64,000 nucleotides of DNA, taken from assembly GCA_963775695.1 (NCBI GenBank), contig CAVZJU010000002.1, forward strand, positions 186,001 to 250,000. Reading direction: 5' to 3'. The notes below the pieces were generated by a model that ran no database searches, had not been told where the DNA came from, and saw only the letters and a list, made by a program, of their open reading frames with translations. Below are positions 16,942-24,597 of this stretch, in pieces. This DNA is from DATBLE01 sp963775695. GTDB lineage: Bacteria > Actinomycetota > Thermoleophilia > Gaiellales > Gaiellaceae. How positions within the stretch are numbered: the stretch's first letter is position 1; each line of letters opens with the position of its first letter. The position numbers were made by a program, and so were the translations under genes.

Positions 16942-17436
16942 TTACGCTTTCGTCGTCTTCCCTTCGATCGGGGTCTTGCCGTTACCGATCGCGGCCTTGC
17001 CGTTGCCGATCTTGATCTGGTGCGGCAGCACGACCGCGGGCTTCTTGACGTGGACTTCGAGCTCGCCGTTGTCGTAGCGGGCCGAGATCTGATCCTCGGA
17101 CACGCCCTGTGGCAGCCCGATCGCCCGCGTGAAGCTGCCGTACCGGCGCTCGAATCGGTATAGCCGGTCGTTCGAGACTTCCTGTGAGCGCTCGCGCTCG
17201 GCGCTGACGGTCAGGACACCATGGTCGAACTCGATCGAGACCGTGTCCTTCGGGATGCCGGGCAGGTCGAACGCGTAGACGATCTCGTCGTCTGTCTCCC
17301 AGACATCCATCGCCGGAGCCCAGACGCCCGCCGGCGTAGTGCCGGCTCCGCCGGCGAACAGGGTCAGGAAACGGGCCATCTCGCCTTGGAGAGCGGTCGC
17401 CTCGCGGTAGGGATCAAAACGAACCAGAGTGGTCAA
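16942..17436 (-). CDS. hsp20: Small heat-shock protein (Hsp20/alpha-crystallin)
   Basis: 164 residues from TTG 17434-17436, with GAGAGGAG six bases upstream. The alpha-crystallin domain spans about residues 40-135: PAMDVWETDDEIVYAFDLPG, VSIEFDHGVLTVSAER, FTRAIGLPQGVSEDQISARY and the family's closing NGELEVHVKKP. The C-terminal tail repeats GNGK, where oligomer-stabilising I-x-I motifs are usual (HQIKIGNG). It is an ATP-independent holdase in the cytoplasm. It is preceded by the conserved stress leader at 17522-17609, shared with groES and sufB, which makes heat or stress induction very likely. Confidence 0.95.
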   Translation of the reverse strand: MTTLVRFDPYREATALQGEMARFLTLFAGGAGTTPAGVWAPAMDVWETDDEIVYAFDLPGIPKDTVSIEFDHGVLTVSAERERSQEVSNDRLYRFERRYGSFTRAIGLPQGVSEDQISARYDNGELEVHVKKPAVVLPHQIKIGNGKAAIGNGKTPIEGKTTKA

Positions 17437-17521
17437 GGTGTACTCCTCTCAGAAGCAGGCAGCCCCTGGAGGCGAGCGCCTTCAACGGGCTGGCTCAGCG
17501 AAAGGCTGAGACACGATTCAT

Positions 17522-17609
17522 CGAGGAAGAAGAAGCTGGCGGCCCGACGGCTAAATCTGATGCCGTCAGCGCGACTGGCTCGGCGTTTCGAATGTGAATT
17601 TTAGCACAA
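17522..17609 (-). promoter_or_regulatory. Conserved stress leader, hsp20 copy
   Basis: On the minus strand it starts TTGTGCTAAAATTCACATT, continues CCGAGCCAGTCGCGCTGACG and ends in GCCAGCTTCTTCTTCCTCG. About 85 of its bases align with the groES leader (26374-26460), same orientation to the gene. A stem GCTGACGGC / GCCGTC-G-GGC lies in the middle. TGCTAAAAT looks like an extended -10 box. The stretch between it and the start (17437-17521) has a second hairpin (CTCAGC-CTTTC-GCTGAG). Confidence 0.75.
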
Positions 17610-17665
17610 ATCCGCGGCTCCGCCGCGGGACGATCACGGGATGGCGACGGTGGAGGCGGCGACGA

Positions 17666-17950
17666 TCATGGCCGGGATCGTTCGGGCTCGCCCGTGTCGT
17701 CCCGAGGCGTCTCCGTTTGTGGCTCTTCGGCTGCACGCTCGGCCGCATAGCGTTCCTCGTACTCACGCCCGCGCTGTACCTCCTCGCGGTCCAGCTCAGC
17801 GGAGCGGTCGGCTTCCTTACGGCTCCGCTCTGCCTGCTTGCGCTCGCGCTCACGTCCCCGTTTGTAATGGGAGTAGCTGTCCGGGTTGGTAGAGCTCCAG
17901 CCCTTGCGGACGTAGTTGCCGACTTTCCTCAGCTTGTCCAACAACACCAT
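17666..17950 (-). CDS. Charged coiled-coil hypothetical protein
   Basis: 94 residues from ATG 17948-17950, with GAGGAG eight bases upstream. A short amphipathic N-terminus (VLLDKLRKVGNYVRKGW) is followed by a long Arg/Glu-rich helix (RERERKQAERSRKEADRSAE) and an acidic, Pro-containing tail. No family is recognised. The composition suggests an extended single helix or RNA-associated protein. It is upstream of hsp20 on the same strand but separated by hsp20's own leader. Confidence 0.6.
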   Translation of the reverse strand: MVLLDKLRKVGNYVRKGWSSTNPDSYSHYKRGRERERKQAERSRKEADRSAELDREEVQRGREYEERYAAERAAEEPQTETPRDDTGEPERSRP

Positions 17951-18011
17951 CGCCTCGCTCCTCACAGGAACGCCAGAGAAGAATCCCACATCAGGCAGGC
18001 GATTGACACCG

Positions 18012-19097
18012 CTAAGGATTCACCACCTCGTCCACTCCTTGCTGGGTCTGGCCGGACAGGAGCGACCGTCCGGTGCGCCACCCAACGGCGAAGAGCAGGA
18101 CGGCTGCCCCTGAGAAGACTCCCAGGGCGCCAACGGAGACGGAGGCAGCAAGCGCCTGCGATGTTCCGAAACCCGAGGCGGCGAGCGCGGCGGTTCCGGC
18201 GCCTGCCTGGGTCGCTGCGCCTGCCGGCCCGATCGGCAGCGCTGCGGCTGCGGCGCCGGCGCAGAGAAACACGAGCGCGAGTGGGAAAGAGTAACCCAGT
18301 CCGAGCGTGCCGAGCATGATGAAGCACGCCACCCCGCGGACGAGCCAGCAGCCGAAGACAAACGCCCACGCCTGCGTCGCGCGGTAGAGGGAGGTCGTGC
18401 GCGGGCTCAACCAGCGGCCGAGCCGGAAGCGCAGGGCGCGTTTGCTTCCGGCAAGGCGTGGCAGGGCCACGAGCACTGCCGCGGCTGCGATCCCGGCTCC
18501 GGCTACGACCGCGAGCGCGACACGGGCAGCGACCCCGGCTCCCGGGAAGGCGACGGCGACGGCGGCGAGCGGCACCAGCGCGGCGCTGTCGATCAGACCG
18601 AGCATGACAAGCGAGAGGCTGATTGCCCGCAGACCGGCAGGACAACCTGGGTAGCGGCGTACGACTGCGATCCGCATCGCATCGTCGAAGCGGCCGGGAA
18701 GGACGACACCGATCAGCGCCGCGCCGCCGTTACCGGCCACGAGCGCAACCGGAGAGGGCCGCTCGCGGTTCGTAAACAGGCGAGCCCACCCCAATGCCTT
18801 GAGCGCCTGCGCAAGGAGAAGCAGCAGTCCGGCTGCCACGAGCAAGCCTGGCTGGCCGTGCGAGAGCGGCCACGAGGTGGTCGCAAAATGCCGGACAGCC
18901 AGGAACGTGAGGAGGAGCATGAGGGCAGCCGACCCGAGACCGACTCCCCAGCGCGTCCTCCGCGAGTGCCGAAGCTGCCAGAGCGCTCGCATCAGCAGCC
19001 GATAACGGCCCTCGAGGACGACCGGTGCGGCCGAGACTGCGATCGTCGCCAGCGGATCCCGCTCCCGCTGGATATCCAGCGTTGGGGTTTGCCTCAT
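18012..19097 (-). CDS. Integral membrane protein, lysylphosphatidylglycerol synthase TM-region (flippase-like) family
   Basis: 361 residues from ATG 19095-19097 (ATG 19127 possible). About eight hydrophobic segments run through the protein. Family-type landmarks are AQALKALGWARLF, GNGGAALIGVVLPGRFDDAM and the C-terminal GPAGAATQAGAGTAALAASG, which corresponds to the conserved P-G-G-x-G-x-x-E region of the AglD/MprF-membrane-domain family. The usual Glu there is not evident. Members are thought to translocate lipid-linked molecules. The assignment is to family only. Confidence 0.72.
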   Translation of the reverse strand: MRQTPTLDIQRERDPLATIAVSAAPVVLEGRYRLLMRALWQLRHSRRTRWGVGLGSAALMLLLTFLAVRHFATTSWPLSHGQPGLLVAAGLLLLLAQALKALGWARLFTNRERPSPVALVAGNGGAALIGVVLPGRFDDAMRIAVVRRYPGCPAGLRAISLSLVMLGLIDSAALVPLAAVAVAFPGAGVAARVALAVVAGAGIAAAAVLVALPRLAGSKRALRFRLGRWLSPRTTSLYRATQAWAFVFGCWLVRGVACFIMLGTLGLGYSFPLALVFLCAGAAAAALPIGPAGAATQAGAGTAALAASGFGTSQALAASVSVGALGVFSGAAVLLFAVGWRTGRSLLSGQTQQGVDEVVNP

Positions 19098-19229
19098 GCG
19101 CCGCCTTCGAGGAGGAACCAGGAGCATGCCATCTCACGCCGGCGCCGCCATCGACGCTCTTTCCGATCAGCGTCGAAGAGTCCCTGGCTGCGCTGCTAAT
19201 CCGGGACAGCCCCTTTGGCGGGGCGGTGG

Positions 19230-19462
19230 AGCGTTAGCGGCGGGCGAGCCGATTTGCTAACGGTTGCCTTGATTGCGACCGCTGGGGGACTGACTCAGCA
19301 TGCGATCACCGACGAGCTTCACATCAGCGCTAAGACTGTCGCGGCTCACTTCAGCGCATCCCCGTCAAGCTGGACGTGCACGGCCGTGCCGAGGCCGTCG
19401 CGTACGCATATCGCAACGCACTGGTCGAGATCGAGACGGAGCTACCGGCCGGGGCCGCCTAG
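19230..19462 (+). pseudogene. Fragment of a LuxR-type DNA-binding domain
   Basis: The frame reads LTVALIATAGGLTQHAITDE followed by LHISAKTVAAHF, the LuxR/FixJ helix-turn-helix. One frame shift later it continues IPVKLDVHGRAEAVAYAYRNAL to the stop at 19460-19462. There is no upstream receiver domain and no complete frame, so this is a decayed response-regulator C-terminus. Confidence 0.6.
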
Positions 19463-19811
19463 TACTCCGAACGATCGATACGGGAGCGACGGGCGTCTGC
19501 CCCACATTTCCACCCAATCGCGGTAAGGAACCCGAGGGGTAGCTGATTGCTTCCCTCAGACGACTCGCTAGATGCAGAGATACGAAGGCATCAGACAGCA
19601 GGAGGGTGCAGGTCGATCCAGAGATGACTTCTGCTCAGGGACCGTTACGTCGTTAGCCCGTTGCTGAATGTCTTCGTCGCGACCATGTCGAAGACCACGG
19701 TCATTTCGTCGCCAGGGCTCACTAAGACTGAGCCCGTGTCGTGCACCCATCGAGTTCCAGCCTCCGGCCCCAGCCTCCTGACCCTTGCTGCTCCAATACT
19801 TTCCGTTGGTA
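19463..19811. other. Intergenic region, nothing recognised
   Basis: 349 bp between the LuxR fragment and the DUF1918 gene. Open frames on both strands lack family features. Confidence 0.4.
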
Positions 19812-20054
19812 TTAGCGTCGGCCTCCTGACGATTTCCTCTTCTTCCGCGGCTCCGCCTTTTGGATGGTCGAGTCGCTGGAGGGATAGAAGACGCTCTCAT
19901 GGTCGTCGTCCCAGCGGACGCGGTAGTGCTCGTGCCCAGCCTCGCCGAGCACCTCGATGATCTCCCCGATCCGGCGAGCCTCGCCGATCCGGTGGCCCTC
20001 CACAATCACCAAGTCGCCAACGTGCCCTCGGGGCGAATCTTGTGCCTGCGCCAT
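19812..20054 (-). CDS. DUF1918 domain protein
   Basis: 80 residues from ATG 20052-20054. The SH3-like domain is clear: VGDLVIVEGHRIGEARRIGE, then EVLGEAGHEHYRVRWDDDH and the closing ESVFYPSSDSTI. The C-terminal tail is Lys/Arg-rich. This family is nearly restricted to Actinobacteria, and its function is unknown. Confidence 0.9.
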   Translation of the reverse strand: MAQAQDSPRGHVGDLVIVEGHRIGEARRIGEIIEVLGEAGHEHYRVRWDDDHESVFYPSSDSTIQKAEPRKKRKSSGGRR

Positions 20055-20187
20055 CGCAGACCTCCCTTCTCGTATCCCCCCTCAGAACAACCCTATCCTC
20101 CCCCGCTCACCAGCATCAGCCCTGATCGAGTCGTGGCTGGATGCACGCGAGCCGCCTTACCCTGGAGGCCCCTATAGCCTTGAGGGG

Positions 20188-20475
20188 ATGCCCACCTACG
20201 GGTATCGCTGCCCGAAGGGACACGACTTCGAGGTCGTCCACGCCATGGGCGCCACGCCTCCGACCGCCTGCGAGGTCTGCGGTGCAGCACCGGTGAGCAG
20301 AGTCTTCTACCCGATCTCCACATCCTTCACGGGCACAGGCTTCTATTCGACCGACTATGGCCAGGGCGAGCAGAAACCCGAGTCGACAACTCCTGCCGGC
20401 GACAGCGCCCAGACATCAGACAAGCGCGCAAGGAAGACCGACGTGAAGCCCACGAAGAAGCTCGAACCCGAGTAG
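20188..20475 (+). CDS. FmdB-type zinc-ribbon protein
   Basis: 95 residues from ATG 20188. The zinc ribbon starts at the N-terminus: PTYGYRCPKGHDFEVVHAMG then ACEVCGAAPVSRVF. The first Cys pair is reduced to a single Cys (CPKGH), so the ligand set may be C-H-C-C. The rest is a hydrophilic, Lys-rich tail. Members are small predicted regulators of unknown target. It is divergent from DUF1918. Confidence 0.88.
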   Translation: MPTYGYRCPKGHDFEVVHAMGATPPTACEVCGAAPVSRVFYPISTSFTGTGFYSTDYGQGEQKPESTTPAGDSAQTSDKRARKTDVKPTKKLEPE

Positions 20476-20687
20476 ACGCGACCGCGCCAATGGCGTGGTT
20501 CAGAGGCGGCTTCGCGAGGCACGCCGCATCGAAGGCCCCCGAGCCGGAGGCATACGGCCTCGGACCGTCCTCAAGAACCGTCCAGAAGCCACGGCCACCT
20601 TGCTCCAGTTGCTAGCCAGGCGCGGCCGAGCCGCGTGCGATGGTGTGGGCGTGTTTGGTTTGAGCGGTCGCTCCCCTGGCGCCTCAG

Positions 20688-23291
20688 ATGGACGAGCCGC
20701 AGCAGCTTGATCTGGCTGTAGCTGCCGGGTTGCCTGTCGCCGACCTACTAGGCGAGCTCGGCTCGTCGGACGAGGGCCTGTCGAGCGCCGAGGCGGGCCG
20801 GCGTCTGGCCGCTTACGGGCCCAACGTGTTGCTCTCGCACGGCGTCAGCGTTCTTTCGGTGCTCATCCGCCAGTTGCGGAGTTATCTGTTGCTGTTGTTG
20901 CTCTTCGCGGCTGTCGTCTCGGCTGTCGTCGGTGACCGGACGGAGGCGTTGATCATCGTCGGCATCATGGCAATGAGTGTTGGCCTGAGTTTCTTCAACG
21001 AGTACCGCTCGGAGAAGGCGGTCGAGGCGTTGCACTCGCAGATCAGGCACGTGGCGTTTGTCGATCGCGACGGGCAGCCGGCCGAGGTCGCCGTTACCGA
21101 GATCGTTCCTGGCGACGTTGTGCACCTGCGGGTCGGCGACGTCGTTCCGGCCGATCTGCGCCTGTTGGAGGTGCACGGTCTGGAGTGCGATGAGTCTGTG
21201 CTGACAGGCGAGTCTCAGGTGGCGGCCAAGACGGCCGACGCGCACCCGCCCGGCGAGTCGTCACTCGATCTGCGTTCGTGTGCGTTCATGGGCACGCTTG
21301 TTCGGGGTGGGGACGGGCGCGGGCTCGTGGTTCGCACGGGCCCCCTGACCGCGTTCGGCGTAATCGCGTTGCGCCTGGGTGAGCGGCAAGGGCAGACCGC
21401 GTTCCAGCAAGGGCTGCAGGCGTTCTCGCGGCTACTCGCGATCGTCACCGTGGTGCTGGCGGGCTCGATCTTCCTGATCAACGCCGCCCTCGGCCGCTCG
21501 ATTCTCCAGTCGGCCTTGTTCGCGCTCGCGATCGCTGTCGGCCTGACGCCGCAGCTGCTTCCCGCGATCGTCACCGTCAGCCTGGCTACAGGCGCGCGGC
21601 GGCTGGCAAGGCGTCGGGTGATCGTCAAGCGCCTGGTCTGCATCGAAGACCTCGGCAACGTCCAGGTTTTGTTCACGGACAAGACCGGCACCCTGACCGA
21701 GGGCCATATCTCCTTCTCTGAGCCGCTCGACTGCCACGGCAACCTGGACGAGCACGTGCGCGCCCTCGGCCTAGCCTGCAGCGACAAGACCGGCAACGAA
21801 CTCGACCGAGCGCTTTGGGCCACCGAGGAGACCAACAACGATGGTTGGCCAACGCTCGACCACCTCCCCTTCGACCACGAGCGGCAACTCGCCTCCGTGC
21901 TGGTCGATTCGCCGAAGGGCCGACTGCTGATCGCCAAGGGCGCCCCCGAGGGTGTTCTCGCCCGATGCACGCACGCACCGGCCGAGGCGCAGGCAACCCT
22001 CGACGGGCTCTTCGCCTCCGGAGCACGCGTTGTTGCCGTGGCCAGCCGCACGTTCACGAGCGATCGCCTCGGTCCTGACGACGAGCACGATCTCTCCCTC
22101 AACGGCTTCCTCTCCTTCTCCGACCCGGCCAAACCCGACGTGAAGGAGTCGCTCGCGCGCCTCGATCGTCTAGGCGTCACGGTCAAGATCGTGACCGGAG
22201 ACAACGGCCAAGTCGCGGCGCACCTCTGCCACCAGGTCGGCCTCGAGGCCGGAAAGGTCGTGACCGGCCCCGAACTCGCGACGCTGGATGATCCCGCCCT
22301 GCTGGCGCTGCTGCCGCAGACGACCATCTTCGCGCGCGTCAGCCCCGAGCAGAAGTCGCGCATCATTCTCGCGCAGAGAAGCCTCGGCGCCGATGTCGGT
22401 TTCCTCGGTGACGGCGTCAATGACGCGATCGCCCTCCACGACGCCGACGTGGGTATCTCCGTCGACTCCGCGGCCGACGTCGCCAAGGACGCCGCCGACG
22501 TCGTGCTGCTCGACAAAGACCTCGGGATCATCGCCGACGGTGTCGTCGAGGGCCGCCGCATCTTCGCCAACACGATCAAGTACGTGCTGATGGGCACCTC
22601 GTCCAACTTCGGCAACATGATCTCCGCTGCCGGCGCCTCCCTGTTTCTCTCCTTCCTGCCGATGCTGCCGACGCAGATCCTGCTCAACAACCTCCTCTAC
22701 GACGTCAGCGAGATGACCATCCCAACCGACAACGTCGACGAGGAACTCCTCGCCCGCCCCGCCCAGTGGGACATCAGCCTGATCCGCCGCTTCATGGCCT
22801 TCTTCGGCCCGATCTCAAGCGTCTACGACTTTCTCACCTTCGCCGTCATGCTGCGCGTCTTCGACGCCGGCCCAACCCTGTTTCGCTCCGGTTGGTTCGT
22901 CGAATCGCTGACTACGCAGACGCTCGTCATCTTCGTCATCCGCACCCGCCGCGTCCCCTTCTTCAAGAGCCGACCCAGCCAACCGCTCCTCATCGCCACC
23001 CTCAGTTGCGCCGCCCTCGGCGTCGTCATCCCCTACATCGAACCAATCGCCCACCTGCTCGGCTTCCAGCCCCTGCCACTCTCCTTCCTCGCCGTCCTGG
23101 CCGGCATGATCATCACCTACCTCGCCCTCGCCCAACTCGGCGTCGCCCTCTTCTTCAAACACCAAGGCGGCCGCCCCCTCGCCCTCCACATCAGCCACCA
23201 ACACCGACGCATCACCCGCATAGCCTCACGCTGGCACCTCTGGCCACACAAATCCACACGAACACCGCCCACGCCGGCACCCACCAGCTAA
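20688..23291 (+). CDS. mgtA: Magnesium-translocating P-type ATPase (MgtA type)
   Basis: 867 residues from ATG 20688. Cation-ATPase N domain, actuator domain (CDESVLTGESQVAAK, TGES loop), and P domain with phosphorylated Asp at about 331 (VLFTDKTGTLTEG). The membrane motif GLTPQLLPAIVTVSLATGA and the preceding-P-domain motif KRLVCIEDLGN are diagnostic for P3B Mg2+ pumps. The hinge is GDGVNDAIALHDADVG and the C-terminal helices include LLNNLLYDVSEMTIPTDNVD. Length is as in MgtA (about 850-900). It imports Mg2+ at the expense of ATP. The Pro/Arg-rich last 30 residues are atypical. The ~210-bp upstream region was inspected for a Mg2+ riboswitch without a clear result. Confidence 0.94.
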   Translation: MDEPQQLDLAVAAGLPVADLLGELGSSDEGLSSAEAGRRLAAYGPNVLLSHGVSVLSVLIRQLRSYLLLLLLFAAVVSAVVGDRTEALIIVGIMAMSVGLSFFNEYRSEKAVEALHSQIRHVAFVDRDGQPAEVAVTEIVPGDVVHLRVGDVVPADLRLLEVHGLECDESVLTGESQVAAKTADAHPPGESSLDLRSCAFMGTLVRGGDGRGLVVRTGPLTAFGVIALRLGERQGQTAFQQGLQAFSRLLAIVTVVLAGSIFLINAALGRSILQSALFALAIAVGLTPQLLPAIVTVSLATGARRLARRRVIVKRLVCIEDLGNVQVLFTDKTGTLTEGHISFSEPLDCHGNLDEHVRALGLACSDKTGNELDRALWATEETNNDGWPTLDHLPFDHERQLASVLVDSPKGRLLIAKGAPEGVLARCTHAPAEAQATLDGLFASGARVVAVASRTFTSDRLGPDDEHDLSLNGFLSFSDPAKPDVKESLARLDRLGVTVKIVTGDNGQVAAHLCHQVGLEAGKVVTGPELATLDDPALLALLPQTTIFARVSPEQKSRIILAQRSLGADVGFLGDGVNDAIALHDADVGISVDSAADVAKDAADVVLLDKDLGIIADGVVEGRRIFANTIKYVLMGTSSNFGNMISAAGASLFLSFLPMLPTQILLNNLLYDVSEMTIPTDNVDEELLARPAQWDISLIRRFMAFFGPISSVYDFLTFAVMLRVFDAGPTLFRSGWFVESLTTQTLVIFVIRTRRVPFFKSRPSQPLLIATLSCAALGVVIPYIEPIAHLLGFQPLPLSFLAVLAGMIITYLALAQLGVALFFKHQGGRPLALHISHQHRRITRIASRWHLWPHKSTRTPPTPAPTS

Positions 23292-23383
23292 CCCGCCAAG
23301 CGAGACGACAATGGCAATCGACCTACGAAGCGGTGACACTCTCTGATCTTGCCCCGGTATCGTCGGCCTAAGCCGCGAGCACT

Positions 23384-23746
23384 TTGCCCGATGAATCGAG
23401 CCACGGCGGACGTGGCCCCTTGCCCCGGCCCGACGACGCGCAAATCGACGACGCTGCCCGCGCCGAAGCAACGCGGCATATCCAGGAGCATTCCCTCGGT
23501 GAGGCGGCGCGGATCGGGCGGCTTTTGCGCATCGGCGAGTTCGTGCTCGGCGCCCAAGACGGTCTGCTCGTCCCACTCGGTGTCGTCACCGGCATGGCAG
23601 CCGCGCATCCCGCCCGTTCGCTGATCATCGTCGCCGGCCTTGCCGAGGCGGAACGCCAAGGACATCGAAGCCGCGTCCCTGAGCAAGAGAGACCCGCGTC
23701 GTCGCTTGGCTTCAACCGGGCCAGATGGTTCGACCGAGCCGGATGA
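23384..23746 (+). pseudogene. Truncated VIT/CCC1-family transporter fragment
   Basis: The frame contains a VIT1/CCC1-type N-terminus: LGEAARIGRLLRIGEFVLGA, then QDGLLVPLGVVTGMAAA and SLIIVAGLAEA. The family's next block (AGALSMG region) and the other helices are missing; sequence turns hydrophilic after GLAEA and stops. Full members have about 230 residues and move Fe2+/Mn2+. This appears to be a 3'-truncated remnant following the Mg2+ pump. Confidence 0.55.
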
Positions 23747-23883
23747 AAGAGTCGTCTTGCCCAACCGAAGCGACGGTTCGTAAGGTCGCAAGACAAGAGT
23801 GGCGCAGTCGAGGTCGGCCATCGCTGACCTCATCGAGTGACACGTGAGCTTGCTTCGCGTATGAGCTGGAGCGGGATGAGCCG

Positions 23884-24546
23884 TTATTCGAGCTGTAGCC
23901 GGCGTGCGTCGAAGTCGGCCGAGTAGAGGCGTGCGCGGAACTCGTCGAGCGTTTGTGTGGTGTCGCTGGTGAAGACGTGCTGGACGACGCCGATCTCGGC
24001 GTCGTTGTGGAAGGGCAGGTCGACGTGCTCGTGTGTGACGAGGTTGATCGAGATGCGGAAGCAGGCGGGACAGAGGACGGCGAGGCCGATTGTGCCGTCG
24101 GGCGCGCTCGGAGCGAGCAGGCGGAAGAAGGAAGGAAACACGGGCCGCGGTCGCTCCTCCGGGTAGCAGAAGAAGCTCCAAGGCCACTCTCCGGCCTGGA
24201 TCCGGCGGATCGCGAGGTCGACGAACTCCGAGTCGAGCGGCTCGAGTCGGTCGGTCATCAGGTTCAGGAACGTCGCGCCGTCGTCCAAACCGAGCGGTGC
24301 CCAGTCGAGCTGGTCGTGCGAGACGAGACCGAGGTGGTCCTCGCCGCAGCCGCAGGCGAAGCGGACGCGGAACACGGCCGGGTGAGCCGCGCCCGGCAGC
24401 CGGTCGACCTCCCGGAAGGCGGACAACCTCACGCTCGTCTCGCCCCGGGCGGGGCAGGCGAACGTGTACCGGGTCGTCAGCGCGTCGTACATGTCGTACT
24501 CGTAATCGACAGTGACGAGGGATAGCGGTAGCGACTGAAGGCGCAC
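23884..24546 (-). CDS. Conserved-looking hypothetical protein with possible metal-binding cysteines
   Basis: 220 residues from GTG 24544-24546, or 202 from ATG 24490-24492 (MYDALTTRYTFACPARG), which I find equally plausible. Cys clusters FACPARGET, RFACGCGEDH and VLCPACFRIS suggest two zinc-knuckle-like sites. The composition and lack of low-complexity runs support a real gene. No family recognised. It lies 51 bp downstream of sufB in the same direction and may be co-transcribed with it. Confidence 0.65.
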   Translation of the reverse strand: MRLQSLPLSLVTVDYEYDMYDALTTRYTFACPARGETSVRLSAFREVDRLPGAAHPAVFRVRFACGCGEDHLGLVSHDQLDWAPLGLDDGATFLNLMTDRLEPLDSEFVDLAIRRIQAGEWPWSFFCYPEERPRPVFPSFFRLLAPSAPDGTIGLAVLCPACFRISINLVTHEHVDLPFHNDAEIGVVQHVFTSDTTQTLDEFRARLYSADFDARRLQLE

Positions 24547-24597
24547 CCGCTCGACAGACTGCGAGCGTGCTCGCGTTGCCGCTCTCGGGCTAGGGCG

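Noticed and set aside
20476..20687. Mg2+ riboswitch (ykoK/M-box or mgtA leader) before the Mg2+ pump
   Set aside because: GC-rich pairs can be drawn, but none of the conserved M-box loops could be matched by eye.
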